From the NCBI GenBank assembly GCA_002371625.1, contig DFFV01000052.1, positions 1 through 8,187 on the forward strand: 8,187 bases of DNA, written 5' to 3'. Origin of the DNA: Ruminococcus sp. UBA3767. Lineage in GTDB: Bacteria; Bacillota; Clostridia; Oscillospirales; Ruminococcaceae. The notes beneath the pieces were generated by a model. The model was not told where the DNA came from. It made no database searches and saw only the letters and a program-made list of their open reading frames with translations. This document shows, piece by piece, positions 1 through 8,187 of the stretch. Within the stretch, counting starts at the first letter, position 1; the number at the start of each line of letters is the position of its first letter. Made by a program: the position numbers and the translations under genes.

Positions 1-70
1 CTTCTGTATGAGTACCATACTTATGAAAGCGTAGTGCATTTTTATGTTTATACGGTTTATACTTGCCCTA
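1..70. other. Short non-coding edge, downstream of the lipoprotein gene
   Basis: No gene is supported here. The stretch is AT-rich and holds a tandem direct repeat, GTTTATAC at 46-53 and again at 55-62, and a weak 5-bp inverted repeat (GTATG 6-10 / CATAC 16-20). Neither has the GC-rich stem and U-run of an intrinsic terminator, so the 3' end of the lipoprotein transcript cannot be placed inside the window. Confidence 0.5.
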
Positions 71-604
71 TCAGTTGATGAACTCCCAGTCTCTGTTTGA
101 TCTTGTAGCCGGTGTCTGCTGTGTTTGCGGACTTTGCTGGGACTGCTGACTTGCCTGAGTTTGCTGGGACTGCTGGGACTGCTGTGATTGCTGTGGCGGC
201 TGCGTTTGCTGAGACCGCTGAGGTGAAGGAGGCGGTGTCCACTGAGTCGTGCTTTGAGTAGTGACAGACTGCTGAGTCGCAGCGGTAGTCGTTGTCTGCT
301 CGGGTGTGGTGGCAGTCGCAGATTCGGAAGAAGACGAACCTGAACTTGATGAACTGTCATTTTTAGAGCTTTCGTCGGGCTTGCTTGATGACTCGTCCTT
401 TTTTGAGCTGCTTTCATCACGCTTGCTCGTTACTTTCTTTGAACTGTCATCCCGGCTTGAGCTGTCGTCGCTCATACTGCTTTCGGACAGAGTATCGTAT
501 TTTTTCAGAGAGCCTGAAAAGCTGCTGTCATCGCCGCAGGCTGACAACATAAGCATTGATGTGCCTGCGATAACGGCTGCTATTATAATCTTTGCTTTAT
601 TCAT
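71..604 (-). CDS. Low-complexity Ser/Gln/Thr-rich lipoprotein
   Basis: This encodes a 177-residue secreted lipoprotein of unknown function. Residues 1-22 form a signal peptide: positively charged MNKAK, a hydrophobic core, then the lipobox LSAC with the lipidated cysteine at position 23. The mature protein would be anchored to the outer face of the cytoplasmic membrane. About residues 40-95 are a Ser/Asp/Lys tract with repeated DESSSK-like units; 96-123 are Thr/Ala/Gln-rich; 124-166 are Pro/Gln/Ser/Thr-rich with QQS units. A short, less biased tail (RSNRDWEFIN) ends the protein. No folded domain is visible, so nearly all of it is probably a disordered spacer. The start is fixed by AAGGAG at 612-617, 7 bases upstream, and by a good promoter. 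It is transcribed alone. The operon upstream ends 128 bases before it, and this gene has its own promoter in between. No function can be assigned; a wall-spanning tether or a fast-evolving surface lipoprotein are possibilities. Confidence 0.85.
   Translation of the reverse strand: MNKAKIIIAAVIAGTSMLMLSACGDDSSFSGSLKKYDTLSESSMSDDSSSRDDSSKKVTSKRDESSSKKDESSSKPDESSKNDSSSSSGSSSSESATATTPEQTTTTAATQQSVTTQSTTQWTPPPSPQRSQQTQPPQQSQQSQQSQQTQASQQSQQSPQTQQTPATRSNRDWEFIN
124..200. repeat. Imperfect short repeats coding for the Gln/Ser tract
   Basis: Copies of a nine-base unit, GGGACTGCT, recur within the lipoprotein gene, for example in direct tandem around 165-183, with degenerate relatives on either side. 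They encode the QQS/QQT repeats. Such units can expand or contract by slipped replication, which would change the length of the linker. Confidence 0.6.
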
Positions 605-647
605 TTTATTGCTCCTTGTTTATACAGGTCAAAAAAACGTACACCTC

Positions 648-676
648 ATTATAACACACTATGACCTGATTTGCAA
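648..676 (-). promoter_or_regulatory. Promoter of the lipoprotein gene
   Basis: Read on the minus strand, TTGCAA (671-676) and TATAAT (648-653) are separated by exactly 17 bases. The -10 box is a perfect consensus with an extended -10 TGT before it. Transcription would begin near 641, giving a leader of roughly 37 bases. The -35 box overlaps the AAGCGCTT palindrome at 675-682. Confidence 0.8.
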
Positions 677-689
677 GCGCTTTTGAACG
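671..689. promoter_or_regulatory. Possible LacI-family/cre-like operator on the -35 box
   Basis: The sequence TTGCAAGCGCTTTTG carries the perfect 8-bp palindrome AAGCGCTT (675-682). It fits most of the Gram-positive catabolite-responsive consensus WTGNAANCGNWNNCW but fails at the last two positions. Its overlap with the -35 region of the lipoprotein promoter is where a repressor would act. The match is short and one-sided, so this is only a suggestion. Confidence 0.3.
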
Positions 690-731
690 ATTTTTGCAAA
701 AATTCCTTGATTTACCTTGCGAAATGCTGCT

Positions 732-1502
732 TTATACAGATTTTTTGCGTATAAGGAATGGGCAGAGCAGTATGCAGGCAAGTACGGTAACTGCGGTGAT
801 AATTACGGCAGGAGCGATTTCCGAAACGTTTTTTGCATTGCTGCACAAGGGCATTGCGTCGATAAGTGAGGTCGGCAGAAAGCGCTTTGCAGGCTTGACT
901 GCGGACAGCAGATACGGAACGATGACCGCTGCGCCTGTGCAGAGCATGACCTGCACCGAGGTGCGAACAACGCAGGAGAACAGGAACATCACGCACACGA
1001 CTGCTGCGGAAAAGAGCCACCATAGCAGCGCTGCCTTATACAAGCCGGGCACGGTGGAGCTGTCCCAGTAATAGCGTGTATAGCCAAGGCAGACGGAAAA
1101 ACTGAGCCAATAGCCAAGAGTCCACACGCAAAGCCCGCAGCACAGCTTTGACAAGATGAGCGAGGTGCGTGAAAGGCCTTTGGCGAGCAGGGGAACGATG
1201 GATGAGGATTCAAACTCATTTGTCACGCTGCCCGAAAAGACGACGACAAAGACGATGAGCTGCAGTGAAAGGTTGCCGAAAAACTGTTCCCACGAGTTAT
1301 AGGCTGAAACGGTGACCTCACCGATGGTTATGCCCTGCTGCCTGAAGTCCTCGGACATCAATTTGAAAAGTGCAGGGGTGAGCTTTGCGGAGGCTGGGGC
1401 AAGTATGCCGAAAAAGACAAAGAGTATCGAAAAAAGCAGAAGTCTGCGTCTGCGGTAAAGCTCGAAGAATTCTTTTTTCAGAAAGGGTGAAAAGCCGCTC
1501 AT
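732..1502 (-). CDS. ABC-2-type transporter permease (YxlG-like)
   Basis: This 256-residue integral membrane protein is the translocation subunit of an ABC transporter powered by the ATPase encoded just before it. About six hydrophobic segments can be seen, near residues 21-38, 81-93, 117-140, 156-179, 184-202 and 231-250. A basic N-terminal stretch (KKEFFELYRRRR) precedes the first, as is usual for ABC-2 permeases such as those of the NatB/YxlG type. The first extracellular loop (about 39-80) is long for this class. The start overlaps the ATPase stop in an ATGA arrangement (1499-1502), which implies translational coupling. The SD is GGAGGTGATC (1508-1517), a full 10-base complement to the usual 16S rRNA 3' end, 5 bases from the ATG. 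Substrate cannot be read from the sequence; efflux of, or immunity to, peptides or membrane-active compounds is an inference from family and context. Confidence 0.85.
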   Translation of the reverse strand: MSGFSPFLKKEFFELYRRRRLLLFSILFVFFGILAPASAKLTPALFKLMSEDFRQQGITIGEVTVSAYNSWEQFFGNLSLQLIVFVVVFSGSVTNEFESSSIVPLLAKGLSRTSLILSKLCCGLCVWTLGYWLSFSVCLGYTRYYWDSSTVPGLYKAALLWWLFSAAVVCVMFLFSCVVRTSVQVMLCTGAAVIVPYLLSAVKPAKRFLPTSLIDAMPLCSNAKNVSEIAPAVIITAVTVLACILLCPFLIRKKSV

Positions 1503-2392
1503 TTGCCGATCACCTCCATAAAAAGCTGTTCAAGATCGGGCTCTGCGTGCTCGACCTTCAGGACGGGGATCTTGTGTTCGCTTATAGCGGAAAGCGTTTT
1601 GAACACGGTTTCCTGCGAGGCGCTGCTTATGATGATGACGCCGCTTTCGTTTACTGTTCCGCCAAGCAGGTCTGCGGTGCTTTGCAGCCGGGCGTGGTCT
1701 GAAAGGGTAATGAGCAGGTCGCTGCGTGAACGCCTTGAGCGCAGCTCGCTGACATCTCCCGAAAGTGCGTTTTTGCCGCCGTTGAGGATAGCCATGCTAT
1801 CGCATATCCTTTCGACATCAGAGAGGATGTGTGTTGAAAAAAGCACGCTTGTTTCGCCTCTTGCAGAGCTGATTATATCAAGTATCTCTTTTCTGCCGAC
1901 TGGATCAAGGGCTGAGGTAGGCTCATCGCAGATAAGCAGGCGAGGGCTGTTGATGAGTGCCTGCGCAATGCCCAGGCGCTGCTTCATGCCTCGTGAATAG
2001 CCTTTTATGCGGTGCTTTTCGCCTGCAAGCCCGACCAGCTCAAGCAGCTCGGCGGTGCGCTTTTTTATCTCACTTTGCTTCATTCCTGCGATCTCGCCGC
2101 ACAGGCGAAGGTATTCTTTGGCGGTCATATAGCTGTAAAATTCGGGCACATCGGGCAGGTAGCCGATATGCTTTTCGGTACAGCCGAAGCGGACTTTTTC
2201 TCCGCAGACGGTGACCTCACCGCTGTCCGCCCGGAGCAGCCCGAGGATTATTTTCATCGTAGTCGTTTTGCCTGCGCCGTTTGAGCCGATGAACCCGAAA
2301 ACGCTGCCCTCGCTCACCGAGAACGACAAGCCGTCAAGGACGGTTTTTGAGCCAAAGGACTTGTGCAGGTCTTTTACTTCAAGGATACTCAT
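1499..2392 (-). CDS. ABC transporter ATP-binding protein (YxlF-like)
   Basis: This 297-residue cytoplasmic ATPase drives the permease encoded next to it. All core motifs are present: Walker A GSNGAGKTT (36-44), signature YSRGMKQRL (132-140, a common variant of LSGGQ in this subfamily), Walker B LLICDEP (152-158), D-loop SALD (160-163) and switch His188. The Q-loop region reads IGYLPDVPEFY, with proline in place of the usual glutamine, as is common in the CcmA/YxlF-like branch. Residues 220-297 form the C-terminal extension typical of this branch. A longer reading frame is open up to 2476, but the start at 2392 is preferred. It gives the standard N-terminus MSILEVKDLHKSF, has GAGGAAG about 9 bases upstream, and lies 2 bases after the stop of the preceding gene. 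It is the third gene of the operon headed by the HTH regulator. Confidence 0.93.
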   Translation of the reverse strand: MSILEVKDLHKSFGSKTVLDGLSFSVSEGSVFGFIGSNGAGKTTTMKIILGLLRADSGEVTVCGEKVRFGCTEKHIGYLPDVPEFYSYMTAKEYLRLCGEIAGMKQSEIKKRTAELLELVGLAGEKHRIKGYSRGMKQRLGIAQALINSPRLLICDEPTSALDPVGRKEILDIISSARGETSVLFSTHILSDVERICDSMAILNGGKNALSGDVSELRSRRSRSDLLITLSDHARLQSTADLLGGTVNESGVIIISSASQETVFKTLSAISEHKIPVLKVEHAEPDLEQLFMEVIGK

Positions 2393-2394
2393 TT

Positions 2395-2628
2395 TTAGTC
2401 TTCCTCGTCGGTCTTTCCGAGTGCGAAATAGAGAACGGGACCTATGATGCTCAGACACAGGGAAAGTATCACCCACAGCACACGGTTCCCCGTTTTATAC
2501 TTATGATGCTTGAAAATGCTTACCAGCGCAGCTATCATAAATCCGAGCTGGATAACTGCGAGCGGAATGAGAAAGGGAAGATACTCTTTCAGGTCCTCAA
2601 AATTGTTGATCTCAGCAAGAATGTTCAT
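2395..2628 (-). CDS. Small PLDc_N-domain membrane protein (YxlE-like)
   Basis: This 77-residue protein has two transmembrane segments (about 17-38 and 50-70) joined by a short basic loop (KHHKYKTGNR), and an acidic tail KTDEED. The second helix carries the PLDc_N signature: a tryptophan at 52, then IIGPVLYFALGK. This domain is named after the N-terminus of cardiolipin synthases but also occurs alone. In Bacillus subtilis the stand-alone form YxlE sits beside the ABC genes yxlF and yxlG in the sigY operon and is described as a negative regulatory protein. Here too the ATPase and permease genes follow directly, the ATPase starting 2 bases after this stop. The start follows AGGGGGT about 8 bases upstream and lies 15 bases after the HTH gene. 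A role as accessory or regulatory subunit of the transporter is inferred from this synteny. Confidence 0.85.
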   Translation of the reverse strand: MNILAEINNFEDLKEYLPFLIPLAVIQLGFMIAALVSIFKHHKYKTGNRVLWVILSLCLSIIGPVLYFALGKTDEED

Positions 2629-2643
2629 AACTGTTACCCCCTG

Positions 2644-3267
2644 TTATTCTTCATTTTTTGTGAGTGTTTTTTTGCACCAGCCTTTTTCGTGGCAATGCGG
2701 ACACCTCATTTTTCTTGTTCTGCCGATATGCTGAGCCATATAGGTCTGCTTCAGTGTCGGCACGAAGGTATGCTTGCAGTGCGGGCACTCATAGTAGCCT
2801 GCGGTCTGCTCTATCTTAATGCATACGTGCATCGACACCGCAAAGATAATAGCTCCGATAATGCACGGTACAATGCGCCACGCCATTGAAAGATCGGGTG
2901 CAAAGACACCGAACAGCAAAAGTGCAAGGAATGCGGCTGTTGAGATGATGCCGATAACCACTTCCATAGAGAGCATATTCCTGCTTGCCTGCTCCTCTTT
3001 CTCTTTGAGAGCGATAAGGTTTTTCTCTGCCTGCTGATTATAGTTTGTCATATCAAGTTTTTCCCCGCTGAGAAGCTCGTTGACGTTTATTCCGAGCTCT
3101 GCGCACAGGTCCAGCATTATCGAAGCATCGGGAATACTCTTGCCTGTTTCCCATTTGGAAACAGCTCTGTCGGTGATGCCGAACTTTTCTGCGAGCTGTG
3201 CCTGGGTGAGTCCTTTTTCTTTCCGGCAGCTGCTTATGAATTTGCCGATCCGGATCATATCGATCAT
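2644..3267 (-). CDS. Membrane-anchored XRE-family regulator with C-terminal zinc ribbon
   Basis: This 207-residue protein is probably the regulator of its own operon. Residues 6-60 form a helix-turn-helix of the XRE/Cro type: RIGKFISSCRKEKGLTQAQL, then FGITDRAVSKWETGKSIPD. A linker (about 65-100, charged and possibly coiled) leads to two transmembrane segments near 102-122 and 130-151. The C-terminus carries two CPHC knuckles (161-164 and 189-192), which together would bind one zinc ion as a zinc ribbon. With two membrane passes the DNA-binding domain and the ribbon would both face the cytoplasm. The start at 3267 is chosen because AAAGGAGG (3278-3285) lies 10 bases upstream; the open frame to 3306 would place the ATG above the -10 box. 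The PLDc_N, ATPase and permease genes follow at 15, 2 and -4 bases. The signal it senses is unknown. Confidence 0.9.
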   Translation of the reverse strand: MIDMIRIGKFISSCRKEKGLTQAQLAEKFGITDRAVSKWETGKSIPDASIMLDLCAELGINVNELLSGEKLDMTNYNQQAEKNLIALKEKEEQASRNMLSMEVVIGIISTAAFLALLLFGVFAPDLSMAWRIVPCIIGAIIFAVSMHVCIKIEQTAGYYECPHCKHTFVPTLKQTYMAQHIGRTRKMRCPHCHEKGWCKKTLTKNEE

Positions 3268-3277
3268 ACGGGGAAAA

Positions 3278-3285
3278 CCTCCTTT
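3278..3285 (-). promoter_or_regulatory. Ribosome binding site deciding the HTH start
   Basis: AAAGGAGG on the minus strand lies 10 bases before the ATG at 3267 and 19 bases before the alternative ATG at 3258. This favours the start at 3267 and excludes the upstream in-frame ATG at 3306. Confidence 0.8.
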
Positions 3286-3287
3286 CG

Positions 3288-3300
3288 TATGCTCAGCATA
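3288..3300. promoter_or_regulatory. 13-bp dyad over the -10 box, likely autoregulatory operator
   Basis: TATGCT (3288-3293), one central base, then AGCATA (3295-3300) form a perfect 6-1-6 inverted repeat. Its promoter-proximal arm is the -10 hexamer itself. XRE-type regulators commonly bind short dyads of this kind in their own promoter, so binding of the encoded HTH protein would block RNA polymerase. The dyad is seen; the binding partner is inferred. Confidence 0.5.
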
Positions 3301-3323
3301 GCACACGAGAAATAGAATGTAAA
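3295..3323 (-). promoter_or_regulatory. Promoter of the HTH-PLDc_N-ABC operon
   Basis: On the minus strand, TTTACA (3318-3323) and TATGCT (3295-3300) are spaced by 17 bases, with an extended -10 TGC. Initiation would fall near 3288, giving a short leader of about 20 bases that contains the AAAGGAGG site. The -10 box is imperfect, in keeping with a regulated promoter. Confidence 0.7.
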
Positions 3324-3357
3324 CAAACCGGTGGTTGAAAACGGCGTATCTGCGACG

Positions 3358-3374
3358 CTCAACTGTCGGTTGAG
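3358..3374. repeat. 17-bp inverted repeat between guaB and the HTH operon
   Basis: CTCAAC (3358-3363), a 5-base spacer TGTCG, then GTTGAG (3369-3374) form a perfect inverted repeat. It lacks a U-run on either strand, so it is not a terminator. It lies about 35 bases upstream of the -35 box of the HTH operon, where an activator or a second operator could bind. Confidence 0.4.
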
Positions 3375-3386
3375 TATTTGATATGC

Positions 3387-3417
3387 AAAGAAAAAGCAGG
3401 GAAAAACTCCCTGCTTT
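3387..3417 (-). terminator. Intrinsic terminator of guaB
   Basis: On the minus strand a perfect 10-bp stem AAAGCAGGGA / TCCCTGCTTT (3408-3417 with 3393-3402) encloses a 5-base loop and is followed by TTCTTT. It begins 7 bases after the guaB stop codon. The transcript should therefore end before the HTH operon promoter. Confidence 0.88.
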
Positions 3418-3423
3418 GTGTTA

Positions 3424-4947
<1,524 letters not shown>

Positions 4948-4956
4948 TTATTCTTT

Positions 4957-4985
4957 ATCATACACTATTTTGCCACAAAAGTCAA
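4957..4985 (-). promoter_or_regulatory. guaB: Promoter of guaB
   Basis: On the minus strand, TTGACT (4980-4985) and TATGAT (4957-4962) are spaced by 17 bases, one mismatch from consensus in each box. Transcription would start near 4950, giving a leader of about 48 bases. That is too short for a purine riboswitch, and none is seen. A short dyad GAATA-T-TATTC (4943-4953) spans the expected start point. Confidence 0.85.
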
Positions 4986-5077
4986 CAACTGCGAATGTAC
5001 AAAAAAATCAACACAGCGGCTCAAAACACAGCATTTTGCACATACTTATGCGCTGTTAAAAAAAGTTTACAAATGGG

Positions 5078-5106
5078 TTGAAAAACAGAGAAATTTGTGG
5101 TATATT
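5078..5106 (+). promoter_or_regulatory. Promoter of the CbiB-like gene
   Basis: TTGAAA (5078-5083) and TATATT (5101-5106) are 17 bases apart, with an extended -10 TGG. The start would fall near 5113, leaving a leader of about 26 bases. The region between this and the guaB promoter (4986-5077) is AT-rich and shows only a repeated AACACAGC (5010-5017, 5025-5032), with no gene. Confidence 0.7.
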
Positions 5107-5138
5107 ATAACTGTATATCTGTCAGCAGGGGAAGATAA

Positions 5139-6101
5139 ATGATGATAATGAACACTTTATGTGCGCTGGCGCTGGGGTTTTTCCTGGACTCGATGTTCGG
5201 TGATACTTCTGTGGGAACGTTCCTGCCGGGCGCAATAAGAAAATACGAAACGTTTCTGGATAAGAAGATAAAGGGTGCTTATGCGGACACGCCTGAGGCA
5301 AGAAATGCTGCGGGAGGAATGTTTGAATTCCTTTCGCTGACAAGTCTTATAGTGGTGAGCATTTTACTGTTTTACATTACTTATTCGGTGTCAAATATAC
5401 TTGGGATACTGACCGAGGGTATCATGTGCAGCTGTGCGCTGGGCATAAGGAACAGCAAGACGCTGTGCGCAGAGATAATGCGTGCGGCGCAGAAAAACGA
5501 TGTCGACAAGGCGAGGATATGCTTTAACGAGCTTACGGGAATGGACGCTTCGCAGCTGGAAATGGACGACATCATTCGCTGCACGGTCGAATCATCGGCG
5601 GCGAATATAACCGACTGTGCTGTTGCACCGCTTTTCTGGACAGGCTTGTTCGGCGGGATAGGCGGATTTGTTTACAGGTGCGTCAACACTGCGGACAGAG
5701 TCGGCGGAAGGCTTGGCGGCTATGAGGACAGGTCGGGAAGGATACCCACGGCGGTGAACAAATTCTTTTCGTTCGTGCCTTCAAGGATAGCGGCAAAGTT
5801 CTGCGTTGCGGACGGCTCGATGCTTTTGCTGGACTCGGTGAACGGCTCGCAGACGGTGAAGGCTTACGCAGGAGATTCGCAGGACAGGAACGCTGCACAG
5901 ACACAGGCTGCCTGCGCAGGACTGCTGAACGTTTCGCTTGACAGCGGATACCCAAACGGTGTGATAATGACACTGGGAAAGGAATCTGCAAAGCCCGATG
6001 CGGTGAGCATTTACTGGGTGAACCAGCTTATCTCGGGGACTGCGGTGATGCTGCTTCTGCTTATAGCTGTCATAAGAGTGGGGCTGTTCTTTCTGCTTTG
6101 A
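5139..6101 (+). CDS. Divergent CbiB/CobD-family membrane protein
   Basis: The 320-residue product belongs to the adenosylcobinamide-phosphate synthase family (CbiB/CobD), which joins an aminopropanol unit to adenosylcobyric acid at the membrane in vitamin B12 synthesis. Homology is clear in the middle: SKTLCAEIMRAAQKNDVDKAR (105-125), DASQLEMDDIIRCTVES (136-152), the D..VAPLFW segment (159-167), GG..GFVYRCVNT (172-184) and FVPSRIAA (212-219). Hydrophobic segments lie near 5-17, 66-92, 162-180 and 299-318. Several hallmarks are altered. GDP-HPV is GDT without HPV, GRDTSQL is GMDASQL, VAEN is SAAN, NTLDSMVGYK is NTADRVGGRL, and the HxSPN motif near the C-terminus is replaced by NAAQT. It may be a repurposed or weakly active paralogue. 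AGGGGA (5127-5132) lies 6 bases before the start. No other cobalamin gene is in the window; the gene stands alone, between its own promoter and terminator. Confidence 0.8.
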   Translation: MMIMNTLCALALGFFLDSMFGDTSVGTFLPGAIRKYETFLDKKIKGAYADTPEARNAAGGMFEFLSLTSLIVVSILLFYITYSVSNILGILTEGIMCSCALGIRNSKTLCAEIMRAAQKNDVDKARICFNELTGMDASQLEMDDIIRCTVESSAANITDCAVAPLFWTGLFGGIGGFVYRCVNTADRVGGRLGGYEDRSGRIPTAVNKFFSFVPSRIAAKFCVADGSMLLLDSVNGSQTVKAYAGDSQDRNAAQTQAACAGLLNVSLDSGYPNGVIMTLGKESAKPDAVSIYWVNQLISGTAVMLLLLIAVIRVGLFFLL

Positions 6102-6115
6102 ATATTTTTGATTAT

Positions 6116-6151
6116 AAAAGGTCTGTCGTTTTTTTGCGGCGGACTTTTTTT
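6116..6151 (+). terminator. Intrinsic terminator of the CbiB-like gene
   Basis: An RNA stem GUCUGUCG / CGGCGGAC (6121-6128 with 6137-6144), closed with two G-U pairs and an 8-base loop, is followed by seven T residues (6145-6151). An A-run at 6116-6119 can extend the stem. It lies 19 bases after the stop codon. Confidence 0.88.
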
Positions 6152-6169
6152 ATGCGCAGGAGGCAGGTG

Positions 6170-6256
6170 ATGTTCGCTGAAAAAATACTCAGATCTTTAT
6201 ATGTAAAAAAATTATCAAAGCTATTTACAAATCGGAAAATAAGTGGTATACTATAA
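6170..6256 (+). CDS. Candidate 28-residue basic small ORF
   Basis: An ATG at 6170 has a perfect AGGAGG (6158-6163) 6 bases upstream and opens 28 codons ending with TAA at 6254. An in-frame ATG at 6152 would make 34 residues. The predicted peptide is cationic (seven Lys/Arg) with hydrophobic residues at i, i+3/4 spacing, as in a short amphipathic helix; it begins MFAEKILRSLYV. Against it, no promoter fits between the terminator ending at 6151 and the start, and the 3' end overlaps the promoter of the oxidoreductase gene. It could be chance, or be made only by terminator read-through. Confidence 0.2.
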   Translation: MFAEKILRSLYVKKLSKLFTNRKISGIL

Positions 6257-6257
6257 T
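6224..6257 (+). promoter_or_regulatory. Promoter of the pyruvate:ferredoxin oxidoreductase gene
   Basis: TTTACA (6224-6229) and TATACT (6247-6252) have a 17-base spacer and an extended -10 TGG. A perfect TATAAT (6252-6257) overlaps the end, offering an alternative -10 register. Initiation would be near 6259-6264, so the leader is about 135-140 bases. The box and its flank, GTGGTATAnTATAA, match those of the CbiB-like gene's promoter. Confidence 0.8.
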
Positions 6258-6259
6258 AG

Positions 6260-8187
<1,928 letters not shown>

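Noticed and set aside
306..686. Plus-strand 126-codon frame opposite the lipoprotein gene
   Set aside because: It is the complement of the repetitive Ser/Asp-rich coding sequence, has no ribosome site and reads as low-complexity Leu/Glu/Ser. The minus-strand gene has a signal peptide, lipobox, SD and promoter.
685..731. Intrinsic terminator after the permease gene
   Set aside because: The palindrome ATTTTTGCAAAAAT (690-703) has no loop or GC-rich stem, and no stem plus U-run is seen on the minus strand, so the end of this operon remains unassigned.
2393..2476. Longer ATPase start at 2476
   Set aside because: The extra 28 residues are arginine-rich, overlap the preceding gene in another frame, and are not part of the ABC fold. 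The ATG at 2392 has a fitting SD and the standard N-terminus.
2347..2889. Plus-strand 180-codon frame across the PLDc_N and HTH genes
   Set aside because: It runs antisense to two genes with recognisable domains, spans their junction and shows no domain of its own.

Overview
The window looks like chromosomal DNA of a Gram-positive anaerobe of the Ruminococcus type (Clostridia, Oscillospiraceae). The reasons are strong GGAGG-type ribosome binding sites, sigma-A-like promoters with 17-bp spacers, a single-chain pyruvate:ferredoxin oxidoreductase (the catabolic enzyme of anaerobes), a lipoprotein with a Gram-positive style hydrophilic linker, and moderate GC content with housekeeping genes that prefer AAG, GAG and AGA codons. 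The genus is an inference from protein character; no rRNA is present to confirm it.

Layout, left to right. (1) 71-604, minus: a small lipoprotein that is almost entirely Ser/Asp/Lys- and Gln/Ser/Thr-rich, with a clear promoter (648-676). (2) 3267 down to 732, minus: a tightly packed four-gene operon. It encodes an XRE-type regulator with two membrane segments and a C-terminal zinc ribbon, a 77-residue PLDc_N-domain membrane protein, an ABC ATPase and an ABC-2-like permease. The last three genes resemble the yxlE-yxlF-yxlG set of Bacillus in order and type; here a membrane-anchored HTH protein heads the operon where Bacillus has sigY. A perfect 13-bp dyad lies on the -10 box of this operon. 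(3) 4902 down to 3424, minus: guaB (IMP dehydrogenase), monocistronic, with its own promoter and intrinsic terminator. (4) 5139-6101, plus: a divergent CbiB/CobD-family membrane protein, transcribed away from guaB and closed by an intrinsic terminator. It lacks several of the most conserved family residues. (5) 6399 to the window end, plus: the first 596 codons of pyruvate:ferredoxin oxidoreductase (nifJ/por), cut by the window edge, preceded by its own promoter and an approximately 130-nt leader rich in alternative base pairing.

The genes do not form one pathway. guaB (guanine nucleotide synthesis) and the oxidoreductase (pyruvate to acetyl-CoA plus reduced ferredoxin) are core metabolism. 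The regulator/PLDc_N/ABC operon is accessory and probably concerns envelope stress or efflux and immunity towards peptide-like compounds. The points most worth a second look are the structured oxidoreductase leader, the membrane-bound HTH/zinc-ribbon regulator with its dyad operator, and the degenerate CbiB paralogue. I see no tRNA, rRNA, CRISPR array, transposase or phage gene.
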